Made by a program: the position numbers and the translations under genes. 64,000 bases of DNA, from positions 1,426,996 through 1,490,995 of the forward strand of contig VUYV01000073.1 of the NCBI GenBank assembly GCA_008711295.1, in the 5' to 3' direction. Shown here one piece after another: positions 25,001 to 38,200 of the stretch (the stretch's first letter is position 1; every line of letters begins with the position of its first letter). This stretch comes from Anarhynchus alexandrinus. Its lineage: Eukaryota; Chordata; Aves; Charadriiformes; Charadriidae. Under the pieces are notes generated by a model. The model was not told the origin of the DNA, searched no databases, and was given only the letters and a program-made list of their open reading frames with translations.

Positions 25001-26840
25001 GGCTACGAAAGAAGTTACTGTTAAAGGGATCCCTGCCTGGAGATTGTTAATGGCTTTTTTGGCTCTGGCACACTGAATGCTTTAATGCAAAATGGAGAGA
25101 TGAGCTCTTCTAAGGAGCTGCCGAAGCCATGTGCAAAAAGCATGTACATATTAATAACAACCATTTTTTTTATTTGCTCTGGCACTACAGAAAGACAAAA
25201 AAGAACAGACAAGGTTTTGCAGAAATGCCAATATGTTCCTGGGCTTTGGGGTTTTAAAAGAATCAAATCTTAAAAAAAAAGTTCATCAACATTTTCTATC
25301 TCAAAACATTCTGCTTTAGAAATGCTTCCTTTGTAGTTTTTCTGGTTTTATTTCATTTCCTTGCTCAGTCTTGCTGTCAAAAGAAGCTAGGGAAATGAAG
25401 GAAATGAACAAAAGGAAAAAGTTTGAAAGGCTTCCAGAAATATTTCAATGGAGAGAGGTAGATGATTCTGGGGTTTTTTTTGCTCTGNNTTTTTTTTTTT
25501 TCAAACGGTGGAGAAGCAGCATTCTCAGCTCTCAGCTCTGGGTGGTAGCGCAGGACACTGCGCACTGATGGCTGATGATAATTTGTGTGCTGGGGCTTCG
25601 TGGGCACACAGGGCAGTTCTTCCACATCTCCCTCCGCTGCACAGGGCTCACAGATACTTCTCTACCATTCCTTTCTTTCTCTGCCAGAACTATAGTGATC
25701 CTACCTGGGGCCCACTGTAGACAGGGGAAAGCAGGTTTGTCTCACAGAGAGTCTCCTCTTACACAGGGAATTCTTCAGTGCAGTGGCCAAAAAGAAACAT
25801 ATCTCCTTCCTCTGACACAGAGGAGTGGAATACCGCCATAAAGGAGTACTCACTCACAGTGGTGGGTATGCTCAGTAACCCAATGAGGCATCCCAAGTCT
25901 CTTGGTCACACTTTGAAAGTGCCCATATTTGGAAAAAAACGTGCAGTTCCATTTTTCTACAGTGATTGCAGGTTTGTCATCCATGGACAAGTGTAATCAT
26001 GTTGTATTCACATTTTTGGTCGGGGAAAACCAACTTTCTCTTCCTGTTAAAACCAAAACTTAAGTCTGATCTTAGAATATCTTTTCCTTTGGCAAGGGCA
26101 TGTTGTTTCCCCAGACATGTTATGCTTTATATATTCACCACAAAACTCAGCCATCATGTTCCTACATACAATGGACTGAGTTTCCAGAGGAGATTTCTGC
26201 TTTTCCTGGACTATTTCTGGGCTGACATCAGCATGCTGTGCTGCAAAGCCATAAACTTGCAACTACACATGCCCAGAGTCTGCCTTTTGGGTCCTTGCCC
26301 AGAGCATCTCAAACCACTGTCTCCCCTTCTATTAGCTCTGCTCTGGATTTCTCTCTGACATAATTACATTATTTTCCTTTAAAAATAAACCATTCAAATG
26401 CTATTAGTATCAAGCCTCCGATAACAAATTCACTCTTGCCTGAGAGGGAGGGGAAAGGATTTGTCCTAAAAAATCAGAGCTCCTTTTCAAGTGCCTGAGA
26501 GTTCAGTGAAACTGCCATTCAAACCAAAGCCACAAACAAAACCACTAATGGTAGGCAGCTTTTCATAAGTAGAAAGTGATGTTTTTTGAAGAGGGAGGGG
26601 GAAGCAAAGAGACATATATTTTATTTTGGGATTTTTTGCATCTTTGGGGGAGTTTTACTGCTAGCAGGAACTGCTCTGCTGGCTCCCCTGAAGTCTCCAG
26701 TTATCCACGCATTAGGGCAGCTGTGGACTGTGGCAACCTGGATTTTTTTCAGACTTTCCCCACCCTAAGCAGTTTTATGGCCTGTGAGGGACCTCCCCAA
26801 TCCTCTCCCTTCTGTAATAAGTAATTTAACAAAAGAATTT
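22079..26840. other. Intergenic DNA between GABRR2 and GABRR1
   Basis: No gene is recognised. GC-rich patches at 22300-22450, 22850-23150 and 24350-24620 give overlapping open frames on both strands, typical of high GC rather than coding. A homopolymer interrupted by two Ns (25488-25489) marks an assembly uncertainty. AT-rich unique DNA near 22500-22650 and 23580-23860 looks low in repeats and could be conserved non-coding DNA, but I cannot test that here. Confidence 0.55.
25464..25501. repeat. Poly-T tract with two assembly Ns
   Basis: Runs of T flank the two Ns at 25488-25489, so the tract length is unresolved. Confidence 0.85.
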
Positions 26841-27441
26841 TGCTTCAGCTAAAATGAATGTGTGCTTGCTATGGCTTCAGCTAAGATGGGTGCGTGCTTG
26901 CTATGCCTTTGGAAAAGGGATAGTGCTAGATAGGATATCAGGCGAAAGCAACAGTTGAAAGTAGCAAACCCTTGCAAAACAAAGGGTAGTGTAGCTAGCA
27001 AAGATAACCACAGAAGTGTAAGGAATAAAGAAGCCACAAGAAGGACATGGTGATAAAGACTTCAAGCCTCCCTCCAACGACTACCAAGAAGACCCCTGAG
27101 GAAGCACAGCGCCTGCGCCGCTAGAAGGGAGGGGGCATGTTTGGGGTGGGTTGCATTCCAAGAACTCATTGAGTATGTATTTGGGGGTGGGTTACATTCT
27201 AAGAACTCATTGAGTATGTATTTAGGGGTGGGTTGTGTTCTGAAAACTCATTGATTATGCAAACTATGTTCCAAGAAGAAACATGAATAGGTATAAGGAA
27301 TACAAAATAAAAACAAGCATTTGTAAAGAGAAAACGAGCCACAGGAGGAGAAATCCCCTGTGTAACTCCCAGCGCTGTAATAAATATTCTTTGCTCCACC
27401 GAATTTGCCCCGGACTAAAATTAATACAGTGAGCGTGTTTC
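26841..27441 (+). mobile_element. LTR-like element (solo LTR), + orientation
   Basis: The right part looks like a retroviral LTR end: an AATAAA signal at 27379-27384, then a CCGAATTTGCC(C/T)CGG-like U5 text, and a terminus GTTTCTCACA at about 27441. A GCCTGCGCCGC segment lies at 27112. The left end is less clear; I place it near 26841, where a 32-bp unit (CTTCAGCTAA...GCTTGCTATG) is tandemly repeated. A 41-bp unit containing AACTCATTGA(G/T)TATG is present three times (about 27134-27260), and such blocks often sit in U3. No internal retroviral sequence was seen on either side. Target-site duplications could not be assigned with confidence. Confidence 0.65.
27134..27260 (+). repeat. 41-bp triplicated block inside the LTR
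   Basis: Three consecutive 41-bp units share GGGGTGGGTT and AACTCATTGA(G/T)TATG(T/C)A. Copies one and two are nearly identical; the third has drifted more. This resembles repeated enhancer units in LTR U3 regions. Confidence 0.9.
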
Positions 27442-27899
27442 TCACACTTCCACAGAGGGTACGAGGAAAGTGTCATTTCCTTCCAGGTACGAATACATAT
27501 CTGCTTACAGTCTCTTTTTCATGCTGGGGTAAACTCCCTGATACAGCAAATTGTATGAGCGAGACCCTCAAAAGCGACATATATACTAAAGAAAAGTCTC
27601 CTGGTTGTGGTTTTTTGCATGAAAAATATATTCCTCCCCTTAAAAAAAGGGGTTTTTTGCATTGCTTTTGTGACTTCTTCCCTTTCCACACCTTGCTCGG
27701 GGTGACCAACACACAACCAGCCCTAAGCTGCTCCCAAACCCCCTTTATTTATCTCCTCCCAGACCCACCCTGGCCCCAGGGTGATGACGCTGGGGCTGCA
27801 CAGTGGGGACATCCCTGCCAGGCCCCCATCCCCCGGGCACCCTCTTGCCAGGCAGCCGGGAAAAATAGCTGTGGAGCTGCTTGTCTCCAGCAGGTGGGA
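27442..27899. other. Intergenic DNA before the minisatellite
   Basis: Nothing recognised. The 258-codon frame running from 27405 into the minisatellite owes its length to low-complexity CTG/TGC codons, and its partner frames occur on the opposite strand. Confidence 0.6.
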
Positions 27900-28310
27900 G
27901 CCTGCCTGCACTGCTGCTGCCTGCCTGCCTGCCTGCCCTGCTGCCTGCCTGCGCTGCTGCCTGCCTGCACCACTGCCTGCCTGCACCACTGCCTACCCAC
28001 CTGGCACTGCTACCTGCGCTGCTGCCCGCTTGCCTTCTTGCTTGCCTGCACTGCTGCCTGCTCACCCACAAACTGCCTGCACTGCTTTCCTGCCTGCTCT
28101 GCTGCCCACACCACTGCCCACCTACAATACTGCCTGCTCTGCTGCCTGCCTGCCTGCGCCACCGCTAGCCTACATGCATGACTGCCTCCACCACGTCCCC
28201 CGGCACTGCCTACCTGCCTGCATGACTCTCAGCACCATCACCCCAGCTGCTGTCCCCCTGCCTGCACTGCTGCCCACACTGTTTCCCATGCCACTGCCTG
28301 CACCGCTGCC
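27900..28310. repeat. CTGC-rich minisatellite
   Basis: About 400 bp consist of imperfect repeats of CTGCCTGC mixed with CACTGCTGCC and CACCACTGCC units. All frames stay open for long distances: on + they give Cys/Leu/Pro/Ala-rich text, on - Gln/Ala/Gly/Arg-rich text. This is a product of the repeat and not evidence for a protein. Confidence 0.9.
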
Positions 28311-29659
28311 CACATTGGTCTCCGAGAGGCAGAGAGCCAGCCTGGGTCGGCGTCGCTTGCCAGCGCAGCCGTCTGTTGTAGGACTTGTGACCCTGGCAAA
28401 GAAAAAGTACCGAGCTGGTATTCCAGATGGAAAAGCATGAGAAAAATAAAGTGAACAACAACAACAATTCTTTTCCTTGTCCTCTGTGTCCCTGCACCCC
28501 AATGGAAATAAAAATTGTGGATGATCCCCTTCCCCTGGCTGCAATTACAGAAGCAGCCACAGATTTTAGTGCTGGGTGTAAGGCCCACCTCCCGTCCCAT
28601 CTCATCCCCAAGGTCCCCAAGGCCAGTCCCAGGTGGGACACAAGCAAATGGTGCTGGCGTCAGAAGCGGGACAGCCACGATGCAGACACATGTCCTGGGG
28701 GACAGGCAGCTGCTCAGGGCTGCGTTGTCCTGCTGCTGCTGCGGCTCATTTGCTTCTGCATACCTTGGCTTGAATGTGCAATGAAATGAGAGCAAGAGAT
28801 TCAATTAGGAAGGTAAGGTAAGGTGCTGGCTGTGACAGGGTAAATAGGACAAACATGCAGGAAGAGGACAAATGCGCAGAAAGCAATGATGTGAGAACCC
28901 AAAATGGTCATAGCAAAAACTATAGTAATTATGTTTGTGCTTTTGTCAAGGTTTTCCTCTTTTGTGGGTGTATCTAGCATGTTCTAAACTACCACTCTGC
29001 TAGTGTGCTTGCGGGGAGGTGTACATCCACTTTTCTCTGTTTTATTTGGAAATAGAGCCATGTAAGATAAACACTGCCTCTTCTATCTGTTCCCCCTCAG
29101 TAAGCTTCTGAGACCTTTCTGACGGACCTTTTGTGCCCTGGTCCCCCCTGGCGCTGCGCCTCATGCTCGCTCATACACTTCAGTGGCTCTTTTCAATGGC
29201 TTCAGCATGTGACTGTTTTAGTGGGACGTGCACAGATTCATATAACTGTCATTGACCTGGTTTGGAAGGGAAAAGAAGAAACAATGGTGAAACCACGTGG
29301 GGAAGTTAAAAAAAAACAACAACAAAAAAACCTGGCTTTTTCTGTAACGCAGCTCACCTACCACATTACAATCCCAATGATGTACTCCTTCCCTTTCAAC
29401 ATCTGGCACTCTGTTTTTCCTATACAGCTTCTGCTCGCAGCAGGTCAAGGCCTCTCTGACCTTGCTGAGCTGGATGTCCCCTGCTTATTCACTGCTCCCA
29501 GGTCAGTGCAGGAAGCACTGCTTTGCCCAGTGAACAGTGACAGCACATTCAGGAGGCTTTTACGTTTTCTGGGGGGCAGAGACCTGTTCTCGGTGATGCT
29601 TGGCAAACAGCAAGTGGCAATAGTCACAAGGTGCAGCAAGGTAGATGGAGAAAGCTGCT
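28311..29659. other. Intergenic DNA
   Basis: No gene or repeat family is recognised. A 196-codon + frame (29131-29721) has no domain and runs into a CR1 fragment. Several minus frames overlap + frames at 28200-28800, which is GC-rich. Confidence 0.55.
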
Positions 29660-29790
29660 CAGAGAGACTGTGGAAACTTCACCCTTGGAGGTATCCAAAA
29701 TTCAACTGTATGGGGTCCTGAGAAGCCTGGTCTAAGTTGGATCTCCCAGGTTTAAGAGCAGAAAGTACCATCAAGACTTTTTTAGTAGAT
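29660..29790 (+). repeat. CR1 LINE 3' fragment, old
   Basis: AGACTGTGGAAACTTCACCC followed by TTGGAGGTATCCAAAATTCA is the diverged text that encodes the end of CR1 ORF2, and GTCCTGAGAAGCCTGGTCTA resembles the start of the 3' UTR. It is strongly truncated and has no recognisable terminal repeat. Confidence 0.75.
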
Positions 29791-30939
29791 TGTACAGGAA
29801 AGCAAGCCCGTTCCTCACTGTGTGCTCATCGGAAAAGAAACGCAAACATCAAGATGACTTCTTAAGGCTCAGCTCATACTTGTATAAAGATTCAAATACC
29901 CTTGCAAACCAAAGGGAGAAATTAAAACCATGGCATGGGATAAATACATCAGCTCTAGGCTGTGGTTGTGTTAATAAAAAATCTGGCTTCCAAACAATTT
30001 CTTCGAATAGCAAGAAACCAGATACCAAGGCTGAAGGTCTCACATCCAAGCCCTATTGCTTTATGACTTTGATGTGAAACGAGCCTATCAAATACTTCAA
30101 TAAAGTCTCAAGATATCAATGATAATTTCTGCCGCAAAAGGAACATCAAAATGACACTAATAAAAAATTGTAAATGATATCAAGACTGAAATTAATAAAA
30201 GCTCTGTTCCAAACATAAATTTGTGACGCCACTAAGACGTGACAGTTAATAGCTGCTTCTGGCCAGGCAGTCTGGGAAATGACAGGATTAAAAGTCATGA
30301 CTTGGTAGCTCTGCTGAGTCCCTGAGAAATCTCAGCAGCCTCAATGGAGGTACCGCTAGGAGCAGAAGAGGCTTAGCTGGGCAAAGGAGCGCCTCCTAAC
30401 TGTGAGCAGGCTGCCCAACACCAGAAGTCCCACCCTGATGGAGCACCCATAAGGGATGGATAGCACTGTGCTCATCACCCTTACCTAGAGAGATGCCCCA
30501 TAAGTGGGAACAGACGCTGCCATCCAGCCTTAGGGCTTTGCCACGCAGTGTTTCATCACAACTCTCTTGCCATTTGCAACATTTTGAGGTCCACTGAGAG
30601 CCCAGATGAGTTTCATTATGCAGCCGTCCTCTTCTGCTGACAGTGTGTGACATCAGGGAAAGATCTGCTGTTGCTGATGAAACTTGTGTGTCTGGGGAAA
30701 CTGCACGAAGTTTGGACTGTCAGATGCACTGCTCCTAAGTGCTGATGGGCTCATCAATTGTAAGGGGTTGAGGAGAGAGGTCTGACTGTGTCAGTCGGTT
30801 GGAGGATCCCCACATTTAGTAGGGATGTGACTTGCTCTCCCTTACTAGTAGGGCAATGGAAAAATTAGATAATAAAGAGATTGCTAATGGTGCTCTAGCT
30901 GGTGACTTCTTTGGTAAAGGCAGAAAATACTATCACCAG
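29791..30939. other. Intergenic DNA
   Basis: Nothing recognised. Open frames are below 100 codons. Confidence 0.6.
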
Positions 30940-31340
30940 GTGTAGAGTATTTGGTGACCCCATTTTTAATATTTTGTACAGTTCTAGTTACCTATGTTGA
31001 AGAAATATGCATGTGACTAAGTGCAGGTGTAGGGAAGGACTCCCAGGATGGTTAGGGAAATAGAGGGGATGTCTTACAAGGACAGAATTAAAGAGCTTGT
31101 CTTGTTGGGCCTTGCAAAATCACAGCTGTGAAGACATATGATTGCAGTCTGTAGACACTTCAGGAAGGATAAATATCAGACAAAGGGAATTACTGCTGTC
31201 AAAGGGTAACCTGGCCATGAATAGAACTGGTCATGAGTAATGTAAAACTGGAAACCAGAAGATTCCTGACTATCAGTAATATTAAGAAACTGTGTTACTC
31301 ACCATGCAGTGAGGTCAGAGAAGCTAAAGTGTTGCAAGAT
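30940..31340 (+). repeat. Ancient CR1-type LINE fragment
   Basis: The + strand around 31075-31125 reads SYKDRIKELVLLGLAKSQL, the counterpart of the CR1 ORF2 C-terminal segment [19 protein letters not shown]. Flanking text also follows the CR1 order, but with stops. Divergence is high, so this is an old insertion predating the younger CR1 copies. Confidence 0.8.
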
Positions 31341-34300
31341 GGGGTTTGATGAGTTTATGGAGATGAATATATAAGCTTTGGGCATCCATTTTCTTGGTTT
31401 CTTTACAAGGGTGCTGCAAGAAGGCTGGTGGTAAGGGAAGCTGATAGTTGTCAATTTTTTTGATCACACGGGTTTAAGACACATGCTTCAGTACTGAGCT
31501 GGTCACCCTCACAGGCTGGGACACTGCCACACTTGCTCTTGTTCATATGTCACTTGCGTGACAGAAAGGGCCTGGGGGCTTTGGTTTTTCTTTTGATAGT
31601 GCGATGGAGCTTGGTGACAAATGGTGGCAGGATGCTGGGCACTGAGTTCTCCTCTTCAGACTTGTCCTGGAAAAGCTTTTAGGTGTCTGCTTGATGTGTT
31701 TTTCCTGTGTGCCCGGGATTAGGTGATCACCAGTTCTGTAATCTGAAAGGAAGTTTTCTTTTGGGCCAGACTGGCAGAACAACTTGTTAGTTTCCTTGGG
31801 TGGTTTTTTGGTTTTTGTTTCCCCTCAGTGATGTGAGCCACTTCCAAGAATGGCCTGTGCTGACACACACGGAACCCTCTCGTTCAGCAGAGGGACAAGC
31901 AGGATGCTCTAATATTAAGAAGCTCTACAGACATACTTGCTCATTTCCCAATGGCAGTGATTTCTATGCTACATAATCATCTGTTGATTCCTGTACACTA
32001 GCAGTCTTTTGCTGCAAAACAAGATGTCTTATTAGTATTTTATTTCAGTTAATTATTCCAGTCAGACTTATGTTCTATTAGTTAGTCTTATGTCTTCCCA
32101 TATTGCACCATATGGTATCTGCAGACAAGGGGCAGAAGCTAAGCTGGTGGAGATACACAATGTGCTCCGCTGTGGATCTAGCCCACTATTTGTATAAAGA
32201 CATTAACAACAGCAGTGGGACAAACTGGGCAAATGAATGTTTTGCTAAATTGAGATCCTGGGAGAAATAAAGCAGGCAATTGCTTCAGTTAGAATAAAAT
32301 TTTAAAAAAACAGTGCAAATCCAAGCTGTATCCAGTATGAGAATTTTTGACAGGAACTAATTTGTTGAGAAAATGGTTTAAAATAACTCCATTTCTCTTA
32401 CGCAAATCTGGAGGACAGAGCAATTGCACACCAGTGGGGTTATACTTATTGGCAACAGACTAAAGGGAGACACAATGGGGAATGTCTGCTGTAGGATTTC
32501 TGTTTTGTCACAGATCTGAAGAACTAGAAGGACGGCAGGCAGTTTGAGATCCAGAGACAGTAAACAGTACCAGCTGTGGTGGTAAAACTGTGTCAGACAA
32601 GTTTATCTGTGCGATTTGGGTCATCTGCGATAACTCATCTAGCAGCTTTTAGAAGTTGGTCACTGAAATCGGAATTGCATGTTAGAGATTTGGGGCTTCT
32701 ACTTGCTGTTCTCTTCCTGGTGAGTTTCTGTGCAGTTCATAATACCTTTTCAGTTTGTTTTTTATTGCTGCTTTGAGGCATCAGTGCTGTAGCGATGAAG
32801 ATCAGTAGCAGAGGAAAAGGAGCCAGCTGGTAATTTTCCAAATGATCGTGTATAATTCACAGAGCTTCAGTACATCCAAATGTCAGACTAACATAATTTA
32901 GGATAGAAATTCAAAGAATATTGTTGTTAGAGCTGCCTGGATCTGCAGCCATGTTCCAATGTTAGTGCAAAACCATGAAATATCTCGGAACTGACAGAGC
33001 TGGAGATGCTGCAGCATATTCACAGAGGAAAATAAAAGCTTCTGGATTTCTTTGTGCCAAAAGGAAAAAACTGCAGTGACTCCAGCGAGGGGAAACATGT
33101 AGGAACCCATTGGGACAGGTTGACCATGGGCATTCAACATAGGAGATTCTGTCAGAACAAAACAAGAATAAAAAGATGGAACTTGCTGACATTAATTACA
33201 TCATTGACTCTGCACACTTAGAAAAATACTCTCACAAGCCCACAAGAAGGATCCCAGGGTGCAGCTCTCCGTACAGCAACCACCTGCACCGGGCTGCTGT
33301 CCTCCTCAGTAGCGAGAGACAGCCTCTTCTGGAAGGCAATGCACCTGACTGACTTAAGACAGCTGTCTCCTGATAAAATGTACTGTTTCCTAGAAACACT
33401 TCCCCATCAGCCCCTGATGGCTGGCTCGGATGTAGCTGTCTATGCTGCAGGTAAGGAATTTGGACAGGCGAGCCCTCCCTGACTGCTCTAGCTGGGAGGT
33501 GCAGAGCGCTTTGGACACGGTCCAGAGGCTGCCAGTAGACTATATAGCTTGAAAATGCTTCTCTCAGTTGTCCTGTTCATGTGTTCATCCCTGAATAAAT
33601 CCAAAATAAGCCATACAGATGCCCAGTGTTTGATTGAAAACGTTAAAAGTGATGCTGAAGCCGTATTTGAAATGCGTGGGTCTGTGAGCGATGGCCACAC
33701 AGATCACTGGTGGCTGGTTGCTGGGTCTGTCAGATGGCCACCCAAAGAAGTGGGTGGTTCCAAGAAGCAACTTACTGAAAACTACTCTGTACCTCAGAGT
33801 ACATCTACCAAGGCAGAATATTGTAATATATGTTTCTCTTTATTTTAAAAAATAAAAATTATTATTAATTTAAGAACCTCTTTTTGACCAATAATTACGT
33901 AAAACTTAACTGTTATAACATACTGCCCTCTGAAGTTAATTATCGCTGCCAAATTCAGCAAAGGTTGTCAGATCCAAACAAATTTGTCTTTCGAAAACAC
34001 TATCAGAATTTGCCACATTAGCTGGTGCCAATAATTGATGGCTCTGGGCCTGGCTCATTGATTATTTGATCATCTAATCTGCTCTTTTTTATGGCACTGG
34101 CTATTGGACTTCCCCAGATTTATCCCTGAGAACTAGCCCACACCCTTCAGAAAAGCATACTATCTTCAGTTAAAAATGCACTAGTAGAGAAACAAACTTT
34201 ATTGGTTACTGTTAAAAAAAAAAAAAAAAGTAGTTCTATTTGAAATTTGTCTTCTGTGGTCTTCCAGCCACTAGAACTTGTAACAGTTTTAATAAAGCTA

Positions 34301-34679
34301 TTTTAATAAATGTAGCTTTCTGGAAAGAGAACTCTTGCTTTCAAGATTCAGACAGTTTGTATCATGTATGTAAAGAAGTAATATAACCTTAATACTCTCA
34401 CAATATCCCCCTTTTTAAACACACAAGCAAGCAAAAATGGAGATTTTTTTGGCCACTTTTTTGTACGGGAAAATACTGTGCAGTTACTTTTCCCAGAACG
34501 TTCTGCATTGATGTCCAGAACTTCTCCCTATCCCAAAATTATGACCCACATTCTTGACTGTTAGATGGATAGTTTTCCAATAAGCAGTAGTACAATGACA
34601 CTAGTAGTTTCTGGATCTTTCCCTAAGTTATTCCATTTACCTTTTGTCAGTGATCCTTCAGTTTTTCTGATCTGCTTCG
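31341..34679. other. Intergenic DNA
   Basis: No gene is recognised. The AT-rich segment near 33840-34080 contains few repeats and is a possible conserved non-coding stretch, which is only a guess. Short poly-A runs occur near 34215-34230. Confidence 0.55.
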
Positions 34680-35290
34680 TGTCACTCCAGGCTTCATTGA
34701 GAAGCAGTTTGTGTTTTATTCTTGCTCATTGGCCAGAATAGAACAGGGTGAAGACCCAGTCTCTTTGTGGAGATATTTGCTTCACCTGATGAAGATTTGC
34801 CATTTACAGTAATATATCAACATGGGTTTTTTATCCAGTTTTTAAATATTGTCATTATTTTATCTTGATACTGTATTGTTGCAGTTCCTTAATCAAAATG
34901 CCATGTGGTACAACATCAAATGCCTTACAGAAGTACACCGCATAGCTTCATTTCCTCCAGCAAACACATTTTAAATTAATCAAAAAAGGATTAGCTTGGA
35001 AAGATCTATTTTTCTTTAAAGCCATGCTAATTGACATTAATCAAATTACCCTCTAACTCTTTATTTATTGAGTGTCATATCAGCCATTCCAATGTTTTGC
35101 CTGGGATCAGTGTCAGGCTGAGGGCTGTAATTACTCCAGTCGTCCATTTAATCTTCTCTGAATACTGGCAGAACAACTCTCTTATTAAGCACCTCTGCCT
35201 TCTCTGAATTGCTATTGACAGTTCTGTAGCTGTTATTCATACCTGCGTTAGCTTTTGCCTCAAGGTGGCCCTGTTGGAGTATCGGTATAA
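34680..35290 (-). repeat. Ancient CR1-type LINE fragment with RT core remnants
   Basis: On the minus strand, positions about 34880-34950 encode VYFCKAFDVVPHGILIKELQ, which matches the RT palm region VYLDFSKAFDTVSHSILLEK of CR1. Further 5' (about 35095-35150) NYSPQPDTDP corresponds to the NYRPVSLTSVPGK block. Frameshifts separate the parts. The limits are approximate. Confidence 0.8.
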
Positions 35291-38200
35291 GAATTTCTGA
35301 CTCATCATGCTTTTTTTTTCTTCCATTTTGTTGCTGTCTTTTGAAAAGCCTTTTGAATTATTCCTTGGTGAACAGGCAGGGGCCCTTAGTGTATTACTGA
35401 TGAGTTTATCCATGGGGGTGATGCAGATGGACTGTGAGAACAGTAGAGGAAACTGGGAAACCCTTTTTGGCTAGGGTTGTATGTGTAAGAAATGTACTTT
35501 TTGCAAAAAAAGGGGAATGGTGTGGGCTGGATAGGAGGGCCGAGGGCCAGAATCTAGTAGTCAGAGTGAAACTAGTGCCTATCCGGGGTGTGCAGAGTGT
35601 AGTTTCAATCCAGTCTGAATGCTCTCATACCTTTTAGCTCTGGATCTTCCAACAAAGCTAAACTCACAGCCTTTAAGAGAGTGGTCGCTCCTGGTAAATG
35701 AGTATACTGTGCGCTCTGAGGATTAGGACATATGGGGGAGCATCAGGGAAATCCTTAACACCTGTAGCATCCCATGCCTGCCTCTTCTAGTATATCTGCT
35801 AGCAGCAGACAAAAATGCTTCCCAACGGGCTTCACTTGGCACTAGTGTGCATGTTTCAACATTTTAATTCATCTGTCTTAAACTGCTAATAGTAAAGTAT
35901 CCATCTAAAAGTGTCTTTTTATCTTTTATTTATCTTTTATTTTTTTAAGTTTCTTTTTCCAGTTTTAGTAGCAGAACCTCCACGCAAAAAAAAGTCAGGT
36001 GCCCCATGGCTGAGTACACACAAAGCCGCCTAATCCAGCTAATGCAGCTCCGGGAAATTGCGGAACAGGCTGAAACAAAAGGACACAGCTCAGCACGCAA
36101 TGCACATAATCTCTCAGACAGAGTGTAAGACCACGTAAAGACACTTGCGAACTCGAATGTGTCTCCACGGACACAATGACACATCATGTGGGGAGAAAAG
36201 AAGCATTGGGTGGACAAAGACATCCTTGAGCAAAGAGCTCCAATGAAGCCAGAGTGGTGTTAAAGATGTGCCTCGTTGGGGTGCTGTAGCATTGTTATTC
36301 ATTTCAGCAGTGAGAAACAGCAGCTGAATGCATTAGTCCTGACGCACTGCAATTCACTCAAGCACATTGTTTGCTGTAGCCTTTCAGGGTTCTGCCCAGT
36401 GCAGGCTTGACCTATTTCCCTTGCCTTTCATACAGTGCACAATCCATTTAGGGATTTATAGCGGCTTAGAGGCACATGTACAGTGCCTTGCTGCTATCTG
36501 ACTTTTATTCTGTGATAAAAAGGCTTGGGGTCATGGGTTCGTTGGCACTTGTCTCCTTCCTGCCATTCATGTTGCCTCTAAGCCTAATTATTCATTAGTG
36601 TTTACGATTTCTTGAGGTCCGCTAATGTCCTTGTCACTACCTGGAGAAGTTCCAGAGTTTTCCACAAAGAGCATGTGAACCCACTCTGATGTGATGTTAT
36701 AAGTGAGGGGTGCAAGAGAGACCAGAGAGGAGCAGGGCCATAAAGACAAATACAATAATAAAGCACAAAAGCTATTTGTAGTGAAATTCTTGGCCAGTAT
36801 AAGGTGACACAATTCCCATCCTAGTGCACACTTATGCCAGCTCATACATTGGTCTTCAACACTGAAAAGTAAAGTCATCCTGTTTGGACATTCCTTCCCG
36901 CCCCACTCTTGCCAGCAGCTCCTGGTCTCTGCTCCCCACAAACACAGTGTATTTGCCCCTAATGCCTGCAAAGGAAATATCTTCTTTCCCTTTCTGCAGG
37001 GGCTTTTTTAGTTTTAATCATCTCAGTGTAAATACATGTATTCACACTTCTCTCATCCTCTCAACTTCCTGGAGAGTTTGATTTCTAGTTGTGCAAGACC
37101 AGAGCTACAAGTGCTATGAATAGCCACCAGCTCTGCTGACACCACCATAGTGAAACTCAGTGGATATGTCACTTATCCCCAGGTTGTTCAAATGCTGTTC
37201 ATCACCTGTACTAATATCTTCCTTGGAGATGGTCCTATATCCAACAAACATGAAGGATCCAGCTGATGTATTTCACCTTACGCAGAGCGAGCATGTCCCA
37301 AAGCATGGAAGTACACTTGCTAAAAAGAGACACAAGTAATAGATTCAGAAAGCCCACTAACTTCATATTACGCCTGATTTTTAAAGTCTCTGACAACACC
37401 CATGGCTGAAGGCACTAAAGAATTAAAAAACAATACTCTAACCAGCGTGCCCTGGAGACACAGCATGCTGCTTCTGAAAGAAACAGAGCTGCACAAGGGA
37501 AATCACATTCCAGAAGTCAATCAGCATCCTATCAGTTCCACAGGTACCCTTGTGCTCCTCCAGCTCCTGCAAACGTAAATCACAACAGAGATACGGTGAC
37601 ACATTCATTCACATTTGCATTAAAAGCTTTTAGATGAAGGCAGACACACATTAGGAAGAGGTTAGAAAATGTAAATACTACAGGGTCTTTTATGTGTGGC
37701 TGCTGCAGTCTGACTATAGCTCCAGGGGTATTTACACTATCTATACTGTCTATTACTGCACAATTTGAAGCTTTGGGTAATTAATTAAACAAGAGAAGGC
37801 TGGGTTCATGATTTCACTGGAGTTATCATTGTGGCAGACACTTACCTGGTGTTGGGCCTTGCCCTTTTGGGCACTGAAAGTACTTCTGGTTTCCTGTGGT
37901 GGCTGGTGGCTTGTGTTACTGTCCTCCAGACTGGATTTCTACTCCTGATGAGGTCAGCGTCTCAGTACACAGCTGACTTAAAGGCAAAACAAGTCTCAAT
38001 TTTTTCTTCTGACTATGCTCTCATTTAGGAGATAGGTTTTAAATAGAATTAGGCAAATAGTTGACTTTTCTGTGGTCAAATGGAAAAAGTGTATCTTTGG
38101 TTGGCTTTAAATTTGTTTATTTAACAAATTATAATAACATGGTTGGGTCAAACGGAGTGAAATGTTTACTGTTGTGACATTTCTTATCATCCTTTGTTAA

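Noticed and set aside
27405..28804. Frames up to 258 codons on both strands
   Set aside because: Most of the length comes from the CTGC-rich minisatellite and GC-rich flank.
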